Assembly: GCF_003368535.1 (NCBI RefSeq)
Contig: NZ_QSLN01000004.1
Location: 59,506-123,505, forward strand
Direction: 5' to 3'
Source of the DNA: Ammonifex thiophilus
Lineage (GTDB): Bacteria; Bacillota; Desulfotomaculia; Desulfotomaculales; Ammonificaceae
Length of the DNA stretch: 64,000 nt
Position numbers and translations under genes: made by a program. The notes below the pieces were generated by a model. It worked only from the letters and a program-made list of their open reading frames with translations. It ran no database searches and was not told the DNA's origin. Below, piece by piece: positions 33,270 to 41,682 of the stretch. How positions within the stretch are numbered: the first letter of the stretch is position 1; each line of letters begins with the position of its first letter.

Positions 33270-34496
33270 TTAAACCAGGAAAACGTCCACCCAGTCCCCT
33301 GCCGCCGCCCCTTCGGCGTCCAGGGGAAGGTGGATCAGAGCCTGGGCACGGGCCAGCCAGGCAATAAGTCCCGACTTCCCCAGGATGGGGCGGGCTATTG
33401 TCACCCCTTCCTCCACCCCGAGCTCCGCCGGAACGAAGTCCTCCCGGCCGGGCGCCGAGGAAAGGGAGCGTGTTAGGCGGGCGCGCAAGGGAAGGGGATT
33501 TTCTTTCTCCGGTTCCAGCAGGGGACGGAAGAGAAAGTGGAAGACCACCAGGGCCGAAACCGGATGCCCGGGAAGTCCCACCACCGGCTTCCCGTTTACC
33601 ACCGCGCCCAAAGTGGGCTTGCCGGGTCTAACCGCCAGGCCGTGGAAGAGCACCTTCGTTCCCGGCAGATCCTCAATGGCCTCAAGGGTCAGATCCCGTA
33701 CCCCGACCGAGCTACCGCCAGCAAGGCACACCCCATCGCACTCCTCCAAGGCCCGAGCAAGCATTTCTTTTATTTCCGGCAGGCGATCCCGCACCACCCC
33801 GTAGCGCACAGGCTCGCCACCGGCCGCCGTCACCGCCGCCGCCAACGACCAGGTGTTCACGTCCCGCACCTGTCCCGGCCCCGGCACCTGACCGACTTCC
33901 ACGATCTCGTCCCCCGTACCGATAACCCCTATCCGGGGCTTCCGGAAGACGGGTACTCGATCCCAGCCGCAGGTAGCCAAGAGCCCCACATCGGCAGGGC
34001 GGAGCCGGCGCCCTGCCGGTAAAATAACCCTCCCCGCCTGTACATCATCTCCGCGCCGCACCACATTTTCTCCTGGCGCCACCGGGCGGTAGATGGCCAC
34101 CGTTTCCTCGTCTAGTTCTTCGGTGTACTCCACCATTACCACGGCGTCCGCACCCTCGGGTAGCATTCCTCCGGTAGAGATGCGCCAGGCCTCGCCGTGG
34201 GTTAGCCCTTTTTCCGGAGGACTACCCATACAGACCTCGCCGGCCAACCTAAGAATAGCGGGCAGCCCCTCGGAAGCTCCGAAGGTGTCAGCTGCCCGCA
34301 CCGCATAGCCGTCCACGGTGGAGCGGTCAAACCCCGGAACATCTTCTTTGGCCGCCAGGTCCTGCGCTAAAACCCGGCCCAGAGCATCTCCTAGCCCCAC
34401 CTCTTCCACCGGCCAAGGACGCATAGATCGGCGCAGCTTTTCCCGTGCTTCGGCAAGTGTGAGCGTGGTGAAAAGCAAGGCTTTCTCGCCTCTCAT
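33270..34496 (-). CDS. moeA: Molybdopterin molybdenumtransferase MoeA
   Basis: Inserts molybdate or tungstate into adenylylated molybdopterin. DRSTVDGYAVRA, GTGDEIVEVG, GGSSVGVRD and GLPGHPVSA are all typical. I chose the ATG at 34496 (MRGEKALLFTTLTLAEA); the open frame extends 11 codons further with no family match. A second MoeA lies directly downstream, which in other anaerobes suggests one paralogue for Mo and one for W. First gene of the moeA-moeA/PBP-moaC-mog-lgt series. Confidence 0.94.
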   Translation of the reverse strand: MRGEKALLFTTLTLAEAREKLRRSMRPWPVEEVGLGDALGRVLAQDLAAKEDVPGFDRSTVDGYAVRAADTFGASEGLPAILRLAGEVCMGSPPEKGLTHGEAWRISTGGMLPEGADAVVMVEYTEELDEETVAIYRPVAPGENVVRRGDDVQAGRVILPAGRRLRPADVGLLATCGWDRVPVFRKPRIGVIGTGDEIVEVGQVPGPGQVRDVNTWSLAAAVTAAGGEPVRYGVVRDRLPEIKEMLARALEECDGVCLAGGSSVGVRDLTLEAIEDLPGTKVLFHGLAVRPGKPTLGAVVNGKPVVGLPGHPVSALVVFHFLFRPLLEPEKENPLPLRARLTRSLSSAPGREDFVPAELGVEEGVTIARPILGKSGLIAWLARAQALIHLPLDAEGAAAGDWVDVFLV

Positions 34497-34609
34497 ACTT
34501 TTTCCCCAACTCTGCCATGATAGTAGCACTCCCTGAGCTTTAGCGTCAATGCGGAGGAGCAGGATTACCCGTTGCCGGAAGCGAATTCCTGGGAGTAGGA
34601 GGTGAAAAG

Positions 34610-35785
34610 ATGCTCATCGATCGCCAGATCATAGCCAACCTTTTGGAAATGGAGAGGGACGATGTCTTGAGTATCTACCTCAACGTGGATCCCACGCGTC
34701 CGGAAAACCAGACTAGTCCTCCAGCTTACCGCATTTGGCTCAAAAACGCTCTGGACGAATTGGAGGAAAAAGTGGCACCTTCTCTTTCGCGCGAGAAGCG
34801 AATGGCCTTGCGAGAGCTGAGGGAGCAAGTTACAAGCTACGTCAACACTTACCTGCCTCGGGGAAGAAGTCTCATCCTCTTTACCGCCAACGATTTTCAA
34901 CAAGAATTCTCTTTGCTAGCCCGGGTCAACGAGAACTATTTACACTATGGCCGGCCCGACGTCACCCCTCTTCTGTGGCTGTTAGACGAATACGAGCGAG
35001 TCGGCATCGTACTAGTAGACAGCTTTCAGGCACGTTTTCTTTCCGCCTACCTGGGCAAGGCTGCCGTATACGGAGAAACTGAGCTTTATCTTGACACCAC
35101 CACCTGGCCCCGGTACGACTTGCGCGCCCCCACTGCTAGAGGGACACATGGAGCCCACATTAAAGGGAGCAACGTGGACGCCTTCGAGGACCGGGTAGCC
35201 GAAAAAGTAGCCGGTTTCTGGCGCGAAGTGGCCGACCGGATAGCCAGGTGGCAGGCCGAGGAAAAGTTCGGCTATTTACTGCTGGGTGGCGAAGAGAAAG
35301 CCGTAGCCGGAGTAATGGAAAACCTACCGCCGGAAGTGGCGCGCAAGGTGGCCGACAAGCTGATAGCCCCCCTTTACGAGTCGGAACACGAGATCCTTCT
35401 GCGGGCCAAACCCAAGCTTACGGCGGCAGAGAGACGTCGTGAGGAAGAATTGATAAGGAAAGCTTTGGATGCCGCCTTAAGCGGCGGACAAGGCGCAGTG
35501 GGGCCAGCAGACGTGCTCAACACCTTGCGGGAAGGGCGAGTGCACACCCTCATAGTAGTCTGGCCCGTAAAGGGCGAAGTCCACCGCTGCCGCGCCTGCA
35601 GCTTTTTCTTCCTCGAAGAGAAAAGCCGCTGCCCCCTGTGCGGTGGAGAAGTGGTGAAGGAAGCTTTACGTGAAGTGATACCGAGACTGGCCTTCTACCA
35701 CGGGGCCGAGGTAGAGCTCGTGGCTGGTGAGCCAGCCAGACAGCTCGGAGAATACGGTGGTATGGCCGCCATCTTGCGGTACTAA
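34610..35785 (+). CDS. Bacterial eRF1-like (baeRF/Vms1-type) protein with zinc ribbon
   Basis: 391 aa. It resembles the bacterial/archaeal eRF1-like family: an N-terminal domain (LSIYLNVDPTRPE), a central VLRF1-like domain (GIVLVDSFQARFLSAYLG) with GTHGAHIKGSN where a catalytic loop would be, and a C-terminal Pelota-like domain. Near 325-345 it has two CxxC pairs (CRAC and CPLC) that look like a zinc ribbon. Members are thought to act on ribosomes or peptidyl-tRNA, but none of this type is assigned a function I can cite with confidence. Single gene ending at a terminator; ATG preceded by GGAGGTG. Confidence 0.75.
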   Translation: MLIDRQIIANLLEMERDDVLSIYLNVDPTRPENQTSPPAYRIWLKNALDELEEKVAPSLSREKRMALRELREQVTSYVNTYLPRGRSLILFTANDFQQEFSLLARVNENYLHYGRPDVTPLLWLLDEYERVGIVLVDSFQARFLSAYLGKAAVYGETELYLDTTTWPRYDLRAPTARGTHGAHIKGSNVDAFEDRVAEKVAGFWREVADRIARWQAEEKFGYLLLGGEEKAVAGVMENLPPEVARKVADKLIAPLYESEHEILLRAKPKLTAAERRREEELIRKALDAALSGGQGAVGPADVLNTLREGRVHTLIVVWPVKGEVHRCRACSFFFLEEKSRCPLCGGEVVKEALREVIPRLAFYHGAEVELVAGEPARQLGEYGGMAAILRY

Positions 35786-35789
35786 AAAC

Positions 35790-35818
35790 ATCGGGGAGCC
35801 ACAAGGCTCCCCGATTCC
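35790..35818 (+). terminator. Terminator of the eRF1-like gene
   Basis: Perfect 11-bp stem atcggggagcc/ggctccccgat with an ACAA loop, starting 5 bp after the stop codon. The trailing T-run is short (ttcctct). Confidence 0.75.
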
Positions 35819-35821
35819 TCT

Positions 35822-35868
35822 CTAAAAGCAAGGCATCAGGAGACAGCCCCCTGATGCCTTGCTTAGAG
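35822..35868 (-). terminator. Terminator of the small exported protein gene
   Basis: Perfect 14-bp stem (35827-35840 with 35850-35863) and a 9-base loop. On the minus strand it is followed by a T-rich stretch (gctttt). It lies just after the stop of the exported protein gene. Confidence 0.75.
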
Positions 35869-35872
35869 AGAT

Positions 35873-36160
35873 TTACTCTACGCCCTGGAACTGGTGATCC
35901 ACGTTGACCCCATCGGGATCGGCGTGGCCGCCACCGGGAAGGCTTTCATCTTCCCCGAACTTGACCGCTTCGCCTTCGGTCTGAACCGCTTTCTTTTCCG
36001 TGTCCGTTCCGGCGGCGTCTTGAAGCTGGGCCTCCGCCTGCACCTGACTCACTACTGGGTGGGCGCTCTGTTTAGACACTGTCGCAGCATGGGCTATTCC
36101 TAGCGCCGAACTCAGAATCATTAACCCGCTCCCCAAACCTACCAGCCACTTGCGATTCAT
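35873..36160 (-). CDS. Small exported protein of unknown function
   Basis: 95 aa from ATG 36160 (9 bases after GGAGG). A signal peptide MNRKWLVGLGSGLMILSSAL ending at AHA is followed by a short Gln/Glu-rich mature chain. The chain ends in a distinctive acidic, His-bearing motif (GGGHADPDGVNVDHQFQG) that could bind a metal. There is no lipobox, so it is probably secreted or exposed. It is a single gene with its own terminator. Its function is unknown. An in-frame ATG at 36169 is the alternative start. Confidence 0.75.
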   Translation of the reverse strand: MNRKWLVGLGSGLMILSSALGIAHAATVSKQSAHPVVSQVQAEAQLQDAAGTDTEKKAVQTEGEAVKFGEDESLPGGGHADPDGVNVDHQFQGVE

Positions 36161-36190
36161 CTTTTCCATCCTCCCTTGGTTAGTTTTTAA

Positions 36191-36206
36191 GTCGGTGGCC
36201 ACCGAC
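36191..36206. promoter_or_regulatory. Perfect 16-bp palindrome upstream of the small exported protein
   Basis: gtcggtggccaccgac is self-complementary over its full length and sits about 30 bp before the start codon at 36160. It is either a dimeric repressor site or a leader hairpin. A second weak palindrome (ccactagaagtgg) lies about 45 bp further upstream. Confidence 0.4.
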
Positions 36207-36300
36207 GACTAAAGAATAACTCCTTATCCTTAGAAAACCATTAAAGTGCCACTAGAAGTGGATTAAAAATTACCGGCGAGAAGAGCTTGGGAGAAAATGT

Positions 36301-36331
36301 TATAAGGCCCGGCCAAGAGCCGGGCCTTATA
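36301..36331 (-). terminator. Terminator of the Qmo-like operon
   Basis: Perfect 13-bp stem (36301-36313 with 36319-36331) and a 5-base loop, 20 bp after the qmoC stop on the minus strand. The T-tail is weak (acatttt). Confidence 0.8.
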
Positions 36332-36350
36332 TGTGAAGGCCCTTTCCGGG

Positions 36351-37457
36351 TTACGAAACTTTCGCTACTTCAGAAGTTGCTTGCTCTCTTTTCTCCAGGC
36401 GGAAAGCGTAAACCGCCAGGAAGCGGTAGAGAGCATGGGCAAACTTGCTGTAAGGCGCTGTCAGAATAAGAAGGAACACCACGATCAGGTGAAGGGCATA
36501 GAGCAGGTAGCTTGCCATAGGCAGATTCAGAGCGACGAGCAGCTCCAGAGCGAGCCCGGTAAGTCCCGCCAGCAGGACCAGTTCCAGAAAGATCCAGTCG
36601 GTAAAATGGTTGTAAACCTCTTTACCGGTAAAGCGCCGCCAGTTGGCTACCAAAGCGCCGAAGACCAAGGAAAAACCTCCAACCGTCCCTAGCAGCCGCA
36701 CCGCCAGCGGCAATTTCTCCGGATCCCCTTCCGGGTTAAGGAGGAAGGCCAATGCCGTGGTCAGGAAAAGAAGCAGGAAGCCGTTCACCATGGACGCGTG
36801 CATCATCCATTTAGATTTATCCTCACACTTTTGGTAGCGTCTCTGTATCACCACTTCCTCCCAGAAGGTGCGTAGCAACTCCCTTACATCCAAGGGCAGC
36901 GAGCCGTACTCCGACCTGTACCAGGAGTTCATGCGGTAAAGGTTGATACCTAAGGTGAAGAGCACCAGGGCTCCCAACGACAAGCCGCACACATCTATGA
37001 GGTGGGTGGGCAGGAAGAGGTGAAGCCGAACCTTCTCCATGTCCAACGGGCCATGGAAGAAGTAAAACACCAGACCAGCCAGGGCAGCCGCGGCCAGGTA
37101 GAAAACCAAGCTTAACCAAGGAGAACGGTAGAGTATCTTACCTAGTCCCGTCCAGTCATACTGAGCTATGGCCCAGCGCCTCAAAGACATCACCACTTCG
37201 CCCGGATCGGCCTGGCGCGGGCACATGGTGGTGCACTCGCCGCAGTGGTAGCAGAGCCAGATAGCAGGCGAGCCCAGGATCTTCTTCGTGGCTCCGAGCT
37301 GGGTGTAGCGGATGACCTGGCGCGGATAGAAGGGGTTGGTTTCAGCCAGAGGGCAAATGGCCGAGCAGTTACCGCAGTTGAAGCAGGCTTTTCCCCGGAG
37401 GGCTCCCCAGCGAACTAATTCTTCGGCCAGAAATTCGGGCTGTGCTTCCAGGCTCAT
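36351..37457 (-). CDS. qmoC: QmoC-like subunit: HdrC iron-sulfur domain fused to a membrane cytochrome b-type domain
   Basis: 368 aa. The N-terminal HdrC-type domain has two 4Fe-4S sites (Cys25/28/31/35 and Cys69/72/75/79). After it come about six hydrophobic helices resembling NarI/HdrE-type heme b membrane subunits. This is the domain order of QmoC, which links menaquinol to the soluble Qmo flavoproteins. Its start overlaps the winged-helix gene by 4 bp. Role in electron supply to AprAB is inferred from family and from the nearby apr genes. Confidence 0.88.
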   Translation of the reverse strand: MSLEAQPEFLAEELVRWGALRGKACFNCGNCSAICPLAETNPFYPRQVIRYTQLGATKKILGSPAIWLCYHCGECTTMCPRQADPGEVVMSLRRWAIAQYDWTGLGKILYRSPWLSLVFYLAAAALAGLVFYFFHGPLDMEKVRLHLFLPTHLIDVCGLSLGALVLFTLGINLYRMNSWYRSEYGSLPLDVRELLRTFWEEVVIQRRYQKCEDKSKWMMHASMVNGFLLLFLTTALAFLLNPEGDPEKLPLAVRLLGTVGGFSLVFGALVANWRRFTGKEVYNHFTDWIFLELVLLAGLTGLALELLVALNLPMASYLLYALHLIVVFLLILTAPYSKFAHALYRFLAVYAFRLEKREQATSEVAKVS

Positions 37458-37759
37458 AACTCCTTCTTCACCTCCACCAGAGTATAGGTATAGTAGTCAC
37501 CCTTGGTGAACTCTTCTTTGACCTTTCCGTACTTGCGCAAGGAAGCCAGGTGGCGCATGATCCTCTCTGTGGGGAGACCGGTTTTGGCCGCTATCTCCGG
37601 AACAGTCAGAGAGGTTCCCGCCTCCTTGATGGCGGCCAGAATCTGGTTCTTTTCCTTAGTTGCCACCCGCACAACCTCCCGCTTCTCCTCGGGCACTGGA
37701 CGCCGCGCCCGCATGGCCGCCACTGTGCTTTTACGCTCGTTTTGTTTTTCCTCGGCCAT
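37454..37759 (-). CDS. Small winged-helix DNA-binding protein inside the Qmo-like operon
   Basis: 101 aa. The first 35 residues are charged and probably disordered. Residues 37-95 form a winged helix-turn-helix (NQILAAIKEAGTSLTVPEIA, then a recognition helix ERIMRHLASLRKYGKV). It lies exactly between the HdrA-type and QmoC genes, touching both, so it is translated with them. It could be an autoregulator of the operon or a structural accessory; nothing in the sequence decides between these. Confidence 0.75.
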   Translation of the reverse strand: MAEEKQNERKSTVAAMRARRPVPEEKREVVRVATKEKNQILAAIKEAGTSLTVPEIAAKTGLPTERIMRHLASLRKYGKVKEEFTKGDYYTYTLVEVKKEL

Positions 37760-39724
37760 CTAGCGCACCCCCTCCTCCACCGCCGCATCGATCATGGCAG
37801 CAAACTGATCTATGGTGTACCCCCTCACCCCTAGAGCTTTCTGAGGACACATAGCGGCACAGGCCCCACAGCCCTGGCAAACCGCCTCATTTACCTCTAC
37901 CTTCCCGTCCTTCAATCTGAGCGCTCCATAGCTGCACTCTTCCAAGCAGATGCCGCAGCCGTTGCAGCGTTCTGAATAGACCTCGGCCACAAAGGGTTCG
38001 AGTTCCACCTGCCCCCGCGCCAGTAGGACAGAAGCTCTAACTGCCGCTGCACCGGCCGATAGAACCGTTTCGGTAATATCCTTCGGTCCTTGAGCGGTGC
38101 CGGCCACAAAGAGCCCCTCCACCCCCACTTCCACCGGTCTTAACTTGGGATGAACTTCAAGAAGAAAGCCATCTTCGCCCACCGGCAGCCTGAGCTTGGC
38201 CGCCATTTCCTTCGTTCCTTCGCTCGGCTCCATCCCCACCACCAGCACCACCAAGTCGGCGGGAGCAGTTACCGTCTCACCAAAAGTCAGCTGATCCCTA
38301 ACTTCTACTACCAAACGGCCGTTCTCGCGCTTGACTATCGGTGGCTCCTCAGGTAGATAACGAAGGAAAATAACCCCGTCATTAGAAGCCCCTTCATAGT
38401 AGTCTTCGCAGTCCCGACAATAGGTGCGGATGTCTTGGTAAGCCATAAAAACTCGGGTTTCAGGGTAACGCCGCCTTATCTCACGGGCCGCCTGCAAAGC
38501 CGCCGTGCAACAATAGCGAGAACAATATTTGTTGACCTTCTCCCCTTCTTTGGGAAGCTGCCGGCTGCCCACGCAGTTGATAAAAACCACGTTCTTTATC
38601 CGGCCGTTCTGAGGCAACCGGAGCTCTCCCCGGGTGGGACCGGAAGAGGAAAGGAGTCGGATCAGCTGGGGAAGAGTGATAACCTCAGGGAAAATTTTAT
38701 ATCCGTACTCCCCTTCTTTGGGCTCATAGGGAGCGAAACCCGTAGCCAGAATAATGGCTCCCACCGAAAGGGAAAGAACCTTTTCCTCTTGGTCGAGCTT
38801 AATAAGTCCCCGGGGACAAGCTTTCACACACGCTCCACACTTGGTACAGCGATCCAAATCGATGGCATACCGGGAAGGAAAAGCATCGGGGTAAGGGAAA
38901 TAAATGGCCTTGCGTGAGGAAAGCCCATAATTAAAGGGGTCGGGAACTTCTACAGGGCAAACCTCTTCGCAGCGGGCGCAACGGTCACACTTTTCGTCCA
39001 CTAAAGAAGGACGCTGCTTTATCTTCACCTCCCAGTTGCCGACAAAACCTTCTACCGCTTCCAGAGTGGTAGCGGGATAAAGTTTTATCTTGGGGTGCTG
39101 GGCCACTTTTTTGCAAAGTTCTTTGAGTAAAGCAGGGGCTTCCTCCTCGGTAGGGTAGACACGCGCAAGTTGCGCCATCCTTCCACCCAAAAATGGGGAT
39201 TGCTCGATCAGGTGCACCTGGAAGCCCCGCTCGGCCAGATCCAGCCCTGCTTTTAGGCCTGCTACGCCTCCACCTACCACCAAAACTTCAGGACGAGCGG
39301 GTACCCGAACGTTTTCCAGAGGCTTGGCCAGCTTCACTTTGGCCACCGCCATGCGGACGAGATCCTTGGCCTTCTCGGTGGCTCGGTAAGGATTGTCGGG
39401 ATGAGCCCAGCTACACTGTTCTCGAATGTTGGCGATTTCCAGAAGGTAAGGGTTGAGCCCCGCCCGGGCCAGCGCTTTGCGAAAAGTAGGTTCGTGTAGC
39501 CTGGGCGAGCAACAGGCTACCACTACCCGGTTTATCCGCCCTTGGCGGATGTGCCTTTCTATTAAACCCTGCCCGGGATTGGAACACATGAAGATATAAT
39601 CCCGAGCCACCGCCACGCCTTCAAGACCGGAAGCGTAAGCAGCGACCTCGCTGACGTTTACCACATCCGAGATGTTGCCGCCGCAGTGGCAGACATAGAC
39701 TCCTACTTTTATTTCTTCCGACAC
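37760..39724 (-). CDS. Full-length HdrA-type flavoprotein (QmoB position)
   Basis: 654 aa iron-sulfur flavoprotein. The N-terminal HdrA domain has VYVCHCGGNISD, MCSNPGQ and ACCSPRLHE; an FAD motif GGGVAGLKAGLDLA is near 150; ferredoxin-type Cys clusters occur twice in the middle and once at the C-terminus (CNGCGICLEEC, CQGCGACAAMC). The GTG start at 39724 follows GGGGGAGGC. In Desulfovibrio QmoB is HdrA fused to MvhD; here MvhD is a separate gene at the operon head. It may bifurcate electrons, by analogy with HdrA. Confidence 0.9.
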   Translation of the reverse strand: MSEEIKVGVYVCHCGGNISDVVNVSEVAAYASGLEGVAVARDYIFMCSNPGQGLIERHIRQGRINRVVVACCSPRLHEPTFRKALARAGLNPYLLEIANIREQCSWAHPDNPYRATEKAKDLVRMAVAKVKLAKPLENVRVPARPEVLVVGGGVAGLKAGLDLAERGFQVHLIEQSPFLGGRMAQLARVYPTEEEAPALLKELCKKVAQHPKIKLYPATTLEAVEGFVGNWEVKIKQRPSLVDEKCDRCARCEEVCPVEVPDPFNYGLSSRKAIYFPYPDAFPSRYAIDLDRCTKCGACVKACPRGLIKLDQEEKVLSLSVGAIILATGFAPYEPKEGEYGYKIFPEVITLPQLIRLLSSSGPTRGELRLPQNGRIKNVVFINCVGSRQLPKEGEKVNKYCSRYCCTAALQAAREIRRRYPETRVFMAYQDIRTYCRDCEDYYEGASNDGVIFLRYLPEEPPIVKRENGRLVVEVRDQLTFGETVTAPADLVVLVVGMEPSEGTKEMAAKLRLPVGEDGFLLEVHPKLRPVEVGVEGLFVAGTAQGPKDITETVLSAGAAAVRASVLLARGQVELEPFVAEVYSERCNGCGICLEECSYGALRLKDGKVEVNEAVCQGCGACAAMCPQKALGVRGYTIDQFAAMIDAAVEEGVR

Positions 39725-39755
39725 GCCTCCCCCACCCCTTTTAACCAATATGATT

Positions 39756-41042
39756 TTAAAGTCCGGAAATGTAAGCTGAAGCCCGCATGGCACAAGCCGA
39801 AGCCTGCATGACCGTATCCACTATGTCTTTGGGCCCCTCTGCCACCCCGGCCACGAAAACCCCCGGAATATTGGTGGTAGTGGGATCCAGCTTGGGGGAA
39901 ACGGTTTTCACAAAGCCGTACTCATCTATACCCAGATCCGGCAGCAGCCGTGCAAGGGCTTTGTGCTGGGGTCGAATGCCCAGGGCAAGGACCACCATCT
40001 CGTACTCTTCCTCCACAATGCGCGAATCCTTCCCGGCGATGATTTCGGCTCGTAGAATGAGGTTGCCGTTTTCCTTCTCCGTGATCCGGGCCACCCGTCC
40101 CTTGATAAAGCGTACCCCCACCCCCTTGGCCCGCTGGTAAAACTCCTCAAAACCTTTACCGTAGGCGCGAATGTCCATGTAATAAACGTCTACTTCCACC
40201 TTACGCAGATTTAGGATGGTGGATTGAGCCTGCCTGATGGTGTACATGCAGCAAACCCGGGAACAATAAGGATAGCCCACCAGCGGGTTGCGCGCCCTTG
40301 AACCGACGCAGAGGATAAAAGCCACCCGCCTGGGTATCTTGCCGTCGGAGGGACGAACCAGCGCCCCGTAAGGGCCGTTGGGGATTAGGAGCCGGTCCAT
40401 AGTCAGCGAAGGTATGACGTTGGCGTACTTTCCTCCTCCGAAGTGCTCCAAACGACTGAGATCGTAAAGTTTAAATCCGGTAGCGATGACTATTGCCCCC
40501 ACCTCGACCTTGATGGTTTGCGGCCTCTGGGTAAAGTCCACGGCTTTGGCCGGACAGACCCGCTCACAGACCCCGCAGAGCACGCAGTTATCTATATCCA
40601 CCACCGCCACCTTAGGCACCGCCTGGGCGAAAGGGATGTAGATGGCCTTACGCGCTCCTAAGTAGTTGTCAAACTCGCTGGGAACATCTACCGGGCAGTT
40701 GTTCTCGCAGATTCCGCAACCTACGCAGCGCTCTTCATCCACGTAGCGGGCCTTTTTATAAAGCGTTATTCGAAAAGTTTTACCTTCTCGCTTTATTTCA
40801 TCCACTTCCGTATAGGTGAGCAACTCTATCTGGGGGTGGTTAGACACGGCCACCATCTTAGGGGTGAAGATGCAGCTTGGACAATCCATGGTAGGGAAGA
40901 CTTTTTGCAGTTGGATCATCCGGCCGCCTATGCTGGGTTCCTTCTCTACCAGGTAAACCTTGAACCCCTGATCGGCCAAGTCTAGAGCCGCCTGCACCCC
41001 GGCAATACCCCCACCGACAACCAGCACATCTTTGACACCCAA
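39756..41042 (-). CDS. qmoA: QmoA-like HdrA-family flavoprotein
   Basis: 428 aa. It starts directly with the FAD fold (VLVVGGGIAGVQAALDLA) and lacks the N-terminal HdrA extension, as QmoA does. MDCPSCIFTPKM, two ferredoxin clusters (CVGCGICENNC and CVLCGVCERVC) and VCCMYTIRQAQ follow. Length and order match QmoA. It lies 1 bp after the MvhD-like gene and 31 bp before the HdrA gene. Confidence 0.9.
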   Translation of the reverse strand: MGVKDVLVVGGGIAGVQAALDLADQGFKVYLVEKEPSIGGRMIQLQKVFPTMDCPSCIFTPKMVAVSNHPQIELLTYTEVDEIKREGKTFRITLYKKARYVDEERCVGCGICENNCPVDVPSEFDNYLGARKAIYIPFAQAVPKVAVVDIDNCVLCGVCERVCPAKAVDFTQRPQTIKVEVGAIVIATGFKLYDLSRLEHFGGGKYANVIPSLTMDRLLIPNGPYGALVRPSDGKIPRRVAFILCVGSRARNPLVGYPYCSRVCCMYTIRQAQSTILNLRKVEVDVYYMDIRAYGKGFEEFYQRAKGVGVRFIKGRVARITEKENGNLILRAEIIAGKDSRIVEEEYEMVVLALGIRPQHKALARLLPDLGIDEYGFVKTVSPKLDPTTTNIPGVFVAGVAEGPKDIVDTVMQASACAMRASAYISGL

Positions 41043-41043
41043 G

Positions 41044-41526
41044 TTACCCTGCCCCCTTCTCTTTTCTCAGTCTCATCCGCTCTTCGGCGTAGGGCGTGGG
41101 CCCCAGCAGTTTGAGGATCTCCGTCATTTCCTCCGTCACCTGCTTAAAGACGTTGGTACAGACGCTGCAGATGGCTTCTACCCGCAAGCGGTCTATCTCG
41201 ATCCCCATTTCCCTAAGCTTAGGAGCCAGCTTCTTCATGCGCTCGCGGGTCCGCTCCACTCCTTCCTTGAAGGCGCAGTCCGGAGGATAGCAAGTGCCGA
41301 TGATAATCCCATCTACCCCTTTGCGGAAAGCTTCCAGCACCAGATCTGGAGAAACCATAAGACAGCACCGCACCCGGATAAGGCGAATATTTGGCGGGTA
41401 ACTTATCTTGCTGAGTCCGGCAACGTCGGCACAGGGATAAGCGCAACGTTCGGTGGCGAACATCAAAATTAGGGGTTCGTACTCTTCTTCCTCCATCTCT
41501 TCCTCCCGAACCGTATCTTCTGCCAA
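41044..41526 (-). CDS. MvhD/HdrD-type iron-sulfur subunit (hydrogenase iron-sulfur subunit family)
   Basis: 160 aa MvhD-family protein that normally bridges an electron donor to HdrA through a 2Fe-2S cluster. An acidic N-terminus is followed by LMFATERCAYPCADVAG, IRVRCCLMVSP and GTCYPPDCAF; Cys28, 54, 79 and 84 line up with the family cysteines. The C-terminal extension (VEAICSVCTNVFKQ) is unusual. First gene of the Qmo-like operon. It supplies the domain that is fused to QmoB in proteobacterial sulfate reducers. Confidence 0.88.
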   Translation of the reverse strand: MAEDTVREEEMEEEEYEPLILMFATERCAYPCADVAGLSKISYPPNIRLIRVRCCLMVSPDLVLEAFRKGVDGIIIGTCYPPDCAFKEGVERTRERMKKLAPKLREMGIEIDRLRVEAICSVCTNVFKQVTEEMTEILKLLGPTPYAEERMRLRKEKGAG

Positions 41527-41568
41527 TTTCTCCCCCTCCCTTTAAAGCGTCTAAGCTCTGGGTTATGC

Positions 41569-41622
41569 AAAAAAGGCGGCTTCACCCCTTCCGCGGGACT
41601 TTCGGGCTTTCGTTGCCGCCTT
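41569..41622 (-). terminator. Attenuator-like hairpin in the Qmo operon leader
   Basis: On the minus strand aaggcggc (41615-41622) pairs with gccgcctt (41573-41580), followed directly by a run of six T. It lies after the mapped promoter motif and before the first gene, so read-through must be controlled or it ends an RNA of about 100 nt. The region inside the stem has a smaller ccgcgg/aagggg hairpin. Matches no riboswitch class I know. Confidence 0.65.
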
Positions 41623-41643
41623 CTTCGCGCTCCGGGTTTCAAG

Positions 41644-41660
41644 TGCGACTAAGTGGTCGC
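41644..41660 (-). repeat. 5' leader hairpin of the Qmo operon
   Basis: gcgac/gtcgc arms around a 6-base loop near the 5' end of the predicted Qmo transcript, just before the attenuator-like hairpin. Possibly part of the same folded leader. Confidence 0.4.
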
Positions 41661-41682
41661 TCTAAGTTTACTTTTAAATACC

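Noticed and set aside
36191..36206. Palindrome as an intrinsic terminator
   Set aside because: It lies upstream of a gene start with no gene ending into it and no T-run, so a regulatory site is more likely.
41569..41660. c-di-GMP (GEMM), THF or Moco riboswitch in the Qmo leader
   Set aside because: I compared the conserved core sequences I remember for these classes and found no match; only a generic terminator-like fold remains.
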